Shown here piece after piece: positions 35,553-44,606 of a stretch of DNA of 64,000 bases (the first letter of the stretch is position 1; each line of letters begins with the position of its first letter). The notes under the pieces are model-generated. The model did not search any database, was not told the DNA's origin, and worked only from the letters and a program-made list of their open reading frames with translations. The DNA lies in NCBI RefSeq assembly GCF_947507565.1, contig NC_089190.1, forward strand, positions 186,001 to 250,000, given 5' to 3'. The position numbers and the translations under genes were made by a program. The stretch is from Oscarella lobularis (Eukaryota > Porifera > Homoscleromorpha > Homosclerophorida > Oscarellidae).

Positions 35553-38500
35553 CTAATTGATATCAATAAATATATCTTCATGATATATGTGCGGAATTTG
35601 TAACTTGGCGTTGTTTCTGCTTGCCACGCTGTCGTAGTGGCATCCGTTGTGTAATATTTCTACATGTCCCACGGTTTTCTGTAGATTGATCATACTTCGT
35701 AGTTTGATTTTGACGTCGTTGGCAATGTGATCAGTTTTTGGTTTAAATACGCACCATTCGTAAACGCCATTACCTGCATGAGGGGTGGCGACGTAAACTG
35801 GAGTGGCGAAAAGATCAGCAACTGCATGAAGCTCGACCTGCGTTCCCCACGTTCTATTCTTAGCCATTTCATCGACGTGATTTTTCAGAAAGTCGTCACA
35901 GCTGCTGATCTCGTCTGGCATCCAATAGGCAATATACTTTTCGGGGTGAAGCCTGAGGCATCTGACAATCAAGGCTCTCAGCGCTTTATAAGCACCCTCT
36001 GAATTGAACAATTGTATGCTGAGAGCGCGAAACAAGCAGTTCCCGTCTCCTACAACGTCTACGCGTTTTCGGTTTTGCTCTCTCAAGAATTCGAGAGGAT
36101 ATTTCGTTTTCAATTTTTTGTCTTTTTTGAGTAGGTTAGCTGGAGGTGGAATCGGCACTGGCGGGCAACCAGGCATAGGTATTAGCCTACCATTGTGTAC
36201 ATCTTCGGCCAATTGTCTTTGCTTTTCTTCATGTGTTTGTATTCCGTACTTCTTCAAAGCCGCAGCTATACTCCTTTGTTTTTCTTTAGGCGTTTGATGG
36301 AGTAAAGGGTACTTGCCTGAACTAACAGCCGGTTTGTTTCCAATGAGTTTACTAGGTGAAGCTGCAGAGCATTTCGCACAGTAGAAACTGTCATCAGCAG
36401 AAGCAATCTCTTTCCCAGCGCAATTCCTGTACTGGCAAGGATTAAAAAGATTCTTTTTCATTTGCCTAATGCGTCTTCTCACCAACGCATCCACTCTTGA
36501 CAGGGGCCGTCACATTGAATCATACCCTTTTCATCCATCTTGTAAGAATTGCAAGTGCTACAAGTCCAGGAAGTTTTGAAGTCATCCACTGAGACGACAT
36601 TTAGTAACTACTAACGTAAATTTTAACAAGGTAAGTGCTCACCAAGTTTAACTATTTTCGCTAATGCTTCAGGACTTGCGTATTTTTCTAGTCGTTCAAG
36701 CATTTCTTGCTCATCAATGTCTAACACATTGGAAGGCAAGTCTGTAACGTCATCGACAATGCAGTCATCTGTCAGAAAAACACTGCCTTTTTGAAATTTC
36801 GTCATAGCCTCTTTCTTGCAGAAGTACTGAAGCGCTTCTAGTAATGTTATTTAATTATTAACATTGTTTTTCAGGTGCGTTTTTCACGTACCTGTATCTT
36901 TTCTGGCCACCTTCGTTTTGTCGATGTTCCAAGGAACGCTTGATGAATTTTCGCCATGCAGCATCCAATCAATGATAGTTTTTTGCGTTTTTGACGTAGG
37001 ATGGATGTATTTTGATGGAGGTTTTCGTCGTCGACGCATCGTTTTGTAAATAGATTTTTCTCCTACGTGAAATGGTCTCTGTGGAGAGATCTTTTTGTTT
37101 GCTGGAGCTTCATCATTAGCAGAAACCGGAAAATCATTAACAGACGACATTTCGACATATCGAGCTATGCTTTTCAGCTTTGACGCAACGTCTTTAAGGC
37201 AATTGGAGCTTGTACAGCTGTCGATAACTGAATGCAACTGTTCCAGTTCTTTTTTGCATTTTTCTTTGTATTCAGCTGGGCTCTTTGGATACAATGCCAA
37301 AGTGTCAAGTAACGTGTCCGCAACGGCTTCCAGATCGTAGTCGCTTTGCGGATGTTGAACAACGTTGCTGCCACGAAGTCCAATTGCTCGGCATACCAGG
37401 TGAATGTGAACGCACATGATGCATCGTACAGCATATTCTCTGCAGGTGCAGGAAAACTGGTGGCAGCATACGCCACACTCTCGGCAGAGGACTGAGCAGC
37501 ACGGTTCATTCAGACTATCATTGGAGACAACTTCGAAAGAGTCAACCATCCACTTGCAGTCAGATTCTGTTATTTCAACGGTCGATACGTCAGATTTTAG
37601 ACTTCGTTTGTGGTTTCCCGCAATTAATTGGAGTCTTGAAATCTTCGTTTTCCCTTTGGTCCTCTTAATGAGCCTGTCAAAGACCTTGTCTTTGGAAAAT
37701 TCAAGTAGGTAGTGAACAAGCCGATCCAGGCGCCTATTGACTTTTCCGTTTAGGTAACTGGCGCCATATTTAATCTGACGATGAAAGGCCTCGGCGTACA
37801 TGTTCGTTGAAATTCCGCTTCCAATTCTGTATGCGACAGCCCACTCTTCCTTTCTTTTAGCGTAATTTTCTTCAAAATACTTTCCAAATTTTGCCGTTTT
37901 TTGATTTTGTTTTGTTTCATTTAGAAAGATTTGTAAAAGGCGGTTGAATTCATCGATATTCTGTGTTTCAGCTAATGTTTTCAGTTCGTAATACAGTTTC
38001 TGCTCAATCTCATGGTCGCCTATTGTCTTTAGATTTCGGGTCCACGATCGATCTACGTGCCACTTGCACAGTAATTTTTTGGCATTTGAACCAAAGACAC
38101 TTGTCCAAGCGTCAAAATATTGGGGAGCATCATCTGACATGAACCAACATGGCTTGATTTCTTCACAGTTTTGCTTTACGGCAAGAAAAAAATTGCGAAG
38201 GATTATCTTACTTTCGTGGTTGCTTATGCACCACGCAACAGGACATCCTTCGCCGTAATCGTCTATAACGAAGAGGGTGATCAAATAGAAGCCATATTGG
38301 TTTGTTCCATGTGTGGCGTCTATGCAGACGACTTTGTCATTGGCGAACAGTCGAAGCATTTCTTTTTGATGAGACGTTTGTATGACGAGAATGAAATCGT
38401 CGTCTTTCAGGTCTTCCAAATTTTCCTTTGTGAGGGTTACAGATGAGCCGTCCAAGACTTCTTCAGAGCCTTGAAATTTTGACAGTATTATTGGATTATC

Positions 38501-39340
38501 TGTGGTGGCCTTCAATTCGGCAATCAAAAGAGCTACACTTTGAGCATCACGAGAATGTTTTTCCACAGCGTTTATCTCAAAAGATTTCTTTATATTTGCC
38601 ACATCCTTTAGCGAAATTAAATGTGATCTTTCAACAGCAAACGCGTCTCTTCCAAAAGATGAAGATTGCTCTCTTATTTGCCGCACGACTTCACTCTCCT
38701 GAATTCCGATTTTTAATTTTGAAGCTACAGCGATTTTGTCAGTAGCTTGCAAGGGCAAATGCTGTAGGCTGTGACAGTGTCCGTAATGCCTTGAGTAGTA
38801 GGTCACACTGACGTGACCGCTGCTGCTTACAGAAGCTGTCATCTGGGCAGTGCAATGATGGCCTATAATCAACACATGGTGCTCCACTACAACAATAACC
38901 GTACAAAATTTACCCATTTTTGACGATCCTTGGCTTTTCAGTTGCCGTTTTCCGGTTCCACGAGAAGAAAAGTCTCCTGATCGATTGCAGGAGTAACTGT
39001 GCGTAGCCACGCCTTTTCTCCTTTTCACGCCAGACGATTTGACGAAGAAGGCGTGCTCTTCCTTTTCGACAGCCTCTTTCCACCGCTGAAATTCTACAAA
39101 AAATCCTTATCTTAGCCTATTGTTCCTGTAGAACATACCAGAAAAATCCTCAAAGTCTTTCTGGGTTTCTTCGAAAAAAAAATCGTGTTCGCTTTTCAAG
39201 TGCGAGCGTAATTGAGAAACTCGAACTCCGGAAAACGTGCAACCGGGTTCAAGACATCTAATTTTGGAATTTTTATCCATCGATTTCGAAGAAAACGAGA
39301 CAAACACGCGCTGCCGCCTAGAAGAACAACTACTAGACAC
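35553..39340 (-). CDS. MULE transposase fused to PHD-like and OTU domains
   Basis: Exons: 39140-39340, 36892-39093, 36643-36837, then about 36594 down to 35553. Exon 1 has a C2H2-type finger (CLEPGCTFSG..LRSHLKSEH). Exon 2 carries the MULE core with CIDATHG (first Asp), FMSDDAPQYF (second Asp) and a later Glu in YAEAFHRQ, then a SWIM finger (CTCREYAVRC..CVHIH). Exon 4 starts with a PHD-like cluster (WTCSTC, QCDGPC). Next come a CAKC pair and an OTU cysteine-protease domain: DGNCLFRALS (catalytic Cys), W-GTQVEL, and CHYDSV (catalytic His). Between the PHD-like and OTU parts (about 36487) the frame shifts by one, or there is a junction I could not resolve. OTU enzymes cleave ubiquitin chains; here it may protect the transposase or act on host chromatin proteins (inference). 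Confidence 0.78.
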
Positions 39341-39357
39341 GTGAATGACGTCACGTC

Positions 39358-39402
39358 ATCTACTGCGCAGAATCACATGTCTCGGTCCCTAGCCCCTCGT
39401 CA
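39358..39402 (-). repeat. MULE terminal inverted repeat, right
   Basis: Reverse complement of 35071-35115. It ends at CCCCTCGTC, after which the intron of the alpha-2-macroglobulin-like fragment begins. Confidence 0.9.
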
Positions 39403-40055
39403 TGCAAGGTCACAGGGCCAGAAGGACGCGCGTGCCGTGGGAATTTTTTTGGCAGATGGCGTGGCTCACCGATGTCGTCGCGAATGTAGACCGGTTTGTC
39501 GGTCTGCACGAACACCGAGTCGATTTTCGTGGAAAGAACGACCTCGATGCTTCTGTCGCAGTTCAAACGGCCGGGATTCGCCGAGATAACTCTGATGACT
39601 ACGGTAGGAGGGGCGGAATAGACGGTCTGAAGCGGTATCTATACAAGAAAGGGGGTTAGTGCTCAGTTTTCAAGGCTTTTCGTCTAGATAGAGATGTACC
39701 AGAATAGTGACGTCTCTCGGAAGTCCTTAGAAATTTAGTTAATTATGATGACGTCATCTTTTTCTTGGTTTCTAACCGTGGGAAAGGATTTGCCGTCCGG
39801 CGTTGTGTATCACCATTCTGCCCTGCTCCACTTGAACGATCAGAGGTACGTTATTGACGTTGAATACCGACACCGACACTTTTTGTTCGACGCCTGCTTG
39901 CACGACGTTTGGCACGGCCGCGAAACAGTGTGGCCTTAGAATAGAGATTACTGTGATCTCCTGTCGCACTGATACAAGCCTCCTTACCTGTTAGACGCTT
40001 GAACATAGGAGAGCAGAGCTCCTATGGCTAGCACGAAAGCGAGAGAGGCTTTCAT
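39403..40055 (-). pseudogene. 5' fragment of an alpha-2-macroglobulin/TEP family gene
   Basis: Reading on the minus strand: a signal peptide starts at 40055 (MKASLAFVLAIGALLS). An exon at about 39774-39960 resembles the MG1 domain (PNVVQAGVEQKVSVSV). A third exon ending at about 39474 contains VFVQTDKPVYIRDD, the family hallmark at the start of MG2. A GTGAGCC donor follows, and after 70 bp of intron the MULE end begins. No later exons (bait region, thioester) exist in the window, so the gene is cut. Two splice junctions do not join cleanly in phase, so it may already be decaying. Family members trap proteases or opsonise microbes in body fluid. Confidence 0.65.
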
Positions 40056-40756
40056 TGGCTCCGTGGGATACATTGATCTGGAGTCGGCGAGACAGCGTTC
40101 TTTAGAATGCGAATCGAGCAAGTAGTTCCGGATTTTACTGAGTTGTCCTACGAGACGGAAAGTGGGAAACGAGTCAAACCTAGACACAGGGCCCGTGGGG
40201 TTGTTGGTCGCTATTGTTCTCTTTTCTCACGTGCTCCGTGATCCCGGCGGGTTGTACAGTAAATGAAGTCTACCTTCCACTCTCTAACAAACAGGATGGA
40301 AAAGAGACCGGATTGTCGTAGGCAGACGTAGAATGGAACTCCCTGTTGGTGGATAGACGTTAATGGTAAAGGCGTGCAGGAGAAATCCTCAGAAAACGTA
40401 AATACCTTAGGCGGGATGTCTCTCAGGCCATTGCTCCAAATTTGATCCGGGTTGAGATTGCTCTGCTGCCACAGGCAACTTTTTGTCACTTCTGTCATTA
40501 TCTGGCGCCATTATTGATTATGCCATTTATTTGAGGCTTGCACGTGCTTGAAAATCTATGAAGAGGACACATTAATTAGCTAACTAACTACTGCAGCAAT
40601 AAGAATTGCTCTCTTATATGAACACCGATATCATTGTACGCAATGTAAACAAAAAAACACAATTGAAGAAAGTATCAAACCAAAAGTCACTATCAAACTC
40701 AATCGATAAAGCAAACTCCGTCAACACTTCTCTTGCTATTCAACCATTTTAAACAA
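40056..40756. other. Spacer between the A2M fragment and SMYD 3' end
   Basis: A minus-strand frame of 95 codons (40211-40498) shows no domain. I see no supported gene. The spacer contains the promoter side of the A2M fragment and the 3' flank of SMYD. Confidence 0.4.
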
Positions 40757-43700
40757 TTAATGCATAAGACCTCGTTCAAATGCTTTTGTAGTGGGATGGT
40801 CTTCGCCCAAAAAGGCTTTGTACGAACGAACAGCCTAAATAAAAATATCGAATATCTTAGAGAAAATCGATTCACGCGACTCACGATTTGCGCTAAACGC
40901 TTAGCCTCTTTCCCCCTATTCAACAAAAGAAGAGAAGCGCAAAGAGAGAGATAGTGCTGAGCCAATTGCACGTCATCCGACGAGAGGAACGTTTTCATCG
41001 ACTCTGTCACAATGTCGCCATATTCGAGAGTTCTTTTCCACAAGTTCAATTCTGCAATAGAAAAAAAAAACGCTGAGCTCTGAAATAAGATTTTACGCGT
41101 AATGGATGTTACGAAAGAAGCTGGCTTGTGCTAAAGAGGCCATTTTTCGAATGTAGCAGCTGCGATGATCGAGAGGACAAGACTTAATGAATTTATCTAG
41201 AATTTCGACAACGGCAGCATGATCTACAAACAAAAGACAGTTAATCATAACCGTAAGCTCAATACTTTTTACTAACTGCCTGCATTTGCTTGAGCACGAG
41301 CAGCGGCTTCGGTTTTCTGGCACTCTTCAATACATTGGCTCACGTCTGAGTCGCAGAAAATATGCAAAGGTTAATCAATAGTTAAGCTTATACCTATACG
41401 AGACCTCTTAACGCGAAGGTTTGTGTGAATCTTGTTTTTTTCAATAGACCGGTTGCAGTAGGCGTGTCTTACTAGTTAGCTCACGTGCCGGAGTACAACC
41501 GGGCGTTTACTTCCGATATGGTAAACTTCTGTGCTGTTGTTGGTTGCGGAAACCGTGCGAATGGCGACAAAACGAAGAGCTTTTACCGTCTTCCTGCCAT
41601 TGTCACGGGAAAAGGCGAGGCTTTGCTCGAGTTGACCGAAAGGCGGCGTGGGGCGTGGCTCGACGCGATCAACCGAAAGGACATAAGGGAAGGCAATCTC
41701 AAGTACACTCGCGTATGTTCGGATACTTTCATAAGTGGGAATCCTTCTGACGTCAACGACGACACGAATCCGGACTGGCTTCCCACCCGAAATATGAGTT
41801 ATTCTTTGCAGCATGGTCCAACGCCAGAACGGTACGAGCGAGCTCAGCGACGCAGCAAACGTCCTCGATTGGACGAGGTAGACGCCGCGGACTCCTACAA
41901 AAGCGTCTTCGAAGACAAAGAGGCTACAGAGAAAAAACTTGTTTCAGGTGAAGAAGTCCAGACAGCTGCTTCCCTTCTCCTAACGCCTGCTTCCACTGCT
42001 CACAGCATTGAAGCTACGTGGCTGCAGCATTGGCCTAAGCCCGCCATACAGTTGCATTAAGCAGCTAGAATGCGCCCCTCTTTCTCGGCCACGATCCACG
42101 GCTGCAATGGTTCATCGCTCAATCTTTCAGAGTGCCTGACCTAAAACACCATGCAAAGGTAGATAAAAGAGGATTGGAGGCAGCCATACTTTGGCTGTAA
42201 CAATTCGGTTTCCGTTGCTAGGCACGACAGAGACGAGTAGAGAGACCCAGCCGGAGACGAATCGAAGGTAGCAGTCTAGGCTCTCATAGTTCTGGAGAGC
42301 CTCGCCCTTATACGGACTCGGAGAGACGATCAGGTACATCGCAATGTGGACGCTGGTCGTGGCTGGCCACATCTCTACGACATCTACCCACTCGTTAATG
42401 GGCATTTCGTAAGGATTGCGGCCGTCAGCGAACGCCAATTTCGAGTCGTACCTATCCCGGCTCTCTGCCTTCGAAAGCTCGGCTCGGTAGCCTGGCAAAA
42501 GAGGCCTCAACAAAGACATTGTGCTCGATCTAATTTCCCGCATGTACTCCACGCGTAGGAGCGGTCACTAATTGGTCACGCGACTGCAACCGGTCTATAG
42601 CCTATATAAAAAGATCTAATATTGAAGTCGCTTCATATAAACATATATACAAAAGCATGTGCTTTATAGAATATATATCTATACCTCAGGACTTGTGCAC
42701 GCTGGACAAGTGCATTCGAATAGGTATCGAACGCGAAGTCGTTCCCGACGATATTCGATTGTTTCCAACATCAAATCCTCAACATAGTTCATAGTGAGCT
42801 AAAGGAGGGATGAAATAGAGAGGCAAAAATCTCTACATAAACGTACCTCTTCTCCTTGGCAAATTCGACGAATTGCACGAGCTCTAAATGTCGTTCCAAC
42901 GTTGGAAACATATACATTGGGACAGCAGGAATGATTGAAGAGAGAAAATCTTTGTTTCAAGAAAGACAGTACATATAGACATGTATATACAGTATATATA
43001 CATTATCTTACTTGGAATACAAGCCGATTGCAGCTTTTTCGGCACGTACATCGTCCAGAAGCCCGAATCCGTTACGACGGTACTACACATACGTAATTAA
43101 AAGCCTTTAAAAATTACGAATAAAAGTTTGCATAATATCTGTATACCTGGCCAATTAGTTGATCAAGTAAATGTTCATCCACAGCACAACCCATGTACGT
43201 TTGAAAAAACGAATAGGTATTCAAGCGCATTTCGCTTTCCCATTCAGGATAAAGCGTGTCGTGTGGGTCTAATAAACAAATCCAACAGTAAAATCTTTTC
43301 TCTACATACTTATGTATTAATATGATCATATGCATGTCTTAATATATATATATAGATAGATAGATAGATAGATAGATATAGATATCTAGATATTACTTGC
43401 AAGCAATTCACGGATTGGACTGTCTTCGTTGTTTGCTTTTAGAATCTGCAAAAAAAGAACAAAGACGAGTTGAGCTTATCACTATTCTATATCCACAAAC
43501 TTCGAGTTGGTCGATCGATCGTCCTAACAAGCGAACGGTTTCGAAGATGCATACATGACCAGAGTTCTTCTTCAATCTAGGGCATTCAATCTTGTGAATT
43601 CCCCACGCTTTTCTCTACAAAAAAGAAAAAAGTGAAGTCAGTAATTAAAAAACGCCTAATTAAATAAAATAAGCTTTTAATTTTCACTAGTATTCCAAGC

Positions 43701-44197
43701 CATGCGAACAAAGCCGGCTACGTTTTTGAAAACTCAAAGGACAAAATTCTTATGGTTTTGGCTTTCTATTCTCAAAAACTATTAAAAGTCAAAAACTTTT
43801 TTCCATATCTGTTTTACACAATGATCTAAAGCGAGGCCGTTATCTCTGAAGTAGCGTTTCTAACTCTAATGTATTGTACATGTGGTGGGGGTGGGGCCTA
43901 GCGACCTGGCAATGTTTTCCGCAGTAACGTGAAAATCTGCAAATCGAGCAGCGATACAATCGGTCACATCTGCAAAGAAGGAAATTTCCAAGTTAATGAA
44001 GAAGGCTTACAGCCCTCGGATGCATTCTACCTTGCTAGGCATTCGTGGCACACTTTGCCGACCATGGGATCACGCACGGCAAACGCAAATGGCTTTTCTT
44101 TCAAGACAATGGTCCCTCGGTCGATTGGCTTTGCTGCTACGAAGCCTTTTCCCTTCGTTTGGGTCGCAGTCTCTCGCACGAGGCTTGAAGACGCCAT
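40757..44197 (-). CDS. SMYD-family lysine methyltransferase (SET and MYND)
   Basis: Exons: 44031-44197, 43906-43969, 43501-43614, 43397-43445, 43147-43268, 43012-43082, 42847-42949, 42685-42798, 41277-41345, 41113-41223, 40885-41051, 40757-40834. It begins MASSSLVRE with the N-terminal SET part (KGKGFVAAKPIDRG). The MYND zinc finger follows (CHECLA..YRCSICRFSRYC..KHCQ..GIHKIEC). Next are the SET core with IGLYS and NHSCCPNV, then GEELTMNYVEDL, the post-SET CTCPAC, and a TPR-like C-terminal region ending GEDHPTTKAFE. This is the canonical SMYD order, using S-adenosylmethionine to methylate lysines. All junctions agree in phase except 42685 to 41345, the intron that now holds a 1.15-kb transposon. 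A small exon may be lost there, or a weak GTCCTG donor may be used. A broken paralogue lies at 21445. Confidence 0.85.
41518..42060 (+). CDS. THAP zinc-finger protein carried by the transposon
   Basis: 180 residues starting MVNFCAVVGCGNRA. Visible THAP features are C-x4-C near the start, FYRLP, a Trp in RRGAWLDAI, and CSDTF near residue 75. The usual C-x2-H ligand pair appears as CSDT, so the fourth zinc ligand is not in its normal place. The C-terminal half is charged, with no transposase core. In DNA transposons, THAP domains bind the terminal sequences. The protein may be a DNA-binding remnant of a larger transposase. Confidence 0.6.
   Translation: MVNFCAVVGCGNRANGDKTKSFYRLPAIVTGKGEALLELTERRRGAWLDAINRKDIREGNLKYTRVCSDTFISGNPSDVNDDTNPDWLPTRNMSYSLQHGPTPERYERAQRRSKRPRLDEVDAADSYKSVFEDKEATEKKLVSGEEVQTAASLLLTPASTAHSIEATWLQHWPKPAIQLH
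42127..42552 (-). CDS. Transposon N-terminal exon with a NYESLDCYLRF-type domain
   Basis: Reads from the right end of the THAP element inward. Motifs: MYLIVSPSPY, NYESLDCYLRFVSGWV, and a GT donor just after RIVTAK (about 42192). The same motif order and donor occur in the fold-back element at 47763-48755 (NYRNINCYQRFLSKWV, RIVAVK). From memory, this domain heads long SWIM/YqaJ proteins of invertebrate DNA transposons. Here only the first exon remains. Confidence 0.5.
   Translation of the reverse strand: MEYMREIRSSTMSLLRPLLPGYRAELSKAESRDRYDSKLAFADGRNPYEMPINEWVDVVEMWPATTSVHIAMYLIVSPSPYKGEALQNYESLDCYLRFVSGWVSLLVSVVPSNGNRIVTAKVWLPPILFYLPLHGVLGQAL
43341..43388. repeat. TA/GATA microsatellite
   Basis: AATATATATATATA followed by about six GATA units, in the intron between the SMYD exons at 43147-43268 and 43397-43445. 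Confidence 0.9.
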
Positions 44198-44606
44198 CTT
44201 GAAACGTTACCAAGTCCCGTAATGTCCGGGTAGCTCCAGAAAAGCGCGCAATTTTGCTTGATCCCGCGGACCGTTTTCCTGCAAGCGTAAGCAGCCAAAA
44301 AGTCAGTACCGACATTAAGCAAGATATTCGTTTGATTTTTTCTTCAAAAAGGCCTTTCCACTTAGGAAATTTTCATTTGCTTACTATTAATTGATAGCAT
44401 TCATCTGGGTTTGTAGTCGAAAATCGCGTTTCAATTTGCGCTACGATTGGCTTGCCATAACATATACTATATGCTTATAAAACAGTCACATAACAGACAG
44501 CCAAAGAGACGTACAGCGCTCCCCACAATAAAACGAATACAATCATTTCTAAAACTTACCCATAACGACCATAGCTCAATAAAGAATGAGTTTTAGCTAC
44601 TTAACA
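44198..44606. other. SMYD promoter region
   Basis: About 400 bp between the SMYD start and the stop codon of the Frizzled-like gene; both genes read leftward. No TATA box stands out. Confidence 0.4.

Larger units (their letters stand above)
35071..39402 (-). mobile_element. MULE (Mutator-like) transposon with an OTU protease
   Basis: Ends are near-perfect inverted repeats of 45 bp, extendable to about 52 bp, at 35071-35115 and 39358-39402. The 4.3-kb interior encodes a MULE transposase with SWIM, PHD-like and OTU domains on the minus strand. The element looks nearly whole. I found no matching 8-10 bp target duplication: the left flank is sacsin upstream sequence and the right flank is an intron of an alpha-2-macroglobulin-like gene. 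The two sides may therefore not have been neighbours before the insertion or a later rearrangement. Confidence 0.85.
41447..42595 (+). mobile_element. THAP-bearing DNA transposon in a SMYD intron (ISL2EU-like?)
   Basis: Both ends read GACCGGTTGCAGT inward and are flanked by TA (41445-41446 and 42596-42597), which suggests a 2-bp target duplication. Inside are a plus-strand THAP protein (41518-42060) and a converging minus-strand coding exon (42127-42552). It lies wholly within a SMYD intron. The 2-bp duplication, the THAP finger and the partner domain recall the ISL2EU/IS4EU superfamily, assigned from memory. No transposase core or YqaJ nuclease is present, so this is a shortened, non-autonomous copy. 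Confidence 0.65.

Noticed and set aside
40211-40498. Minus-strand frame of 95 codons upstream of the alpha-2-macroglobulin fragment
   Set aside because: No similarity to the family and no convincing splice connection.
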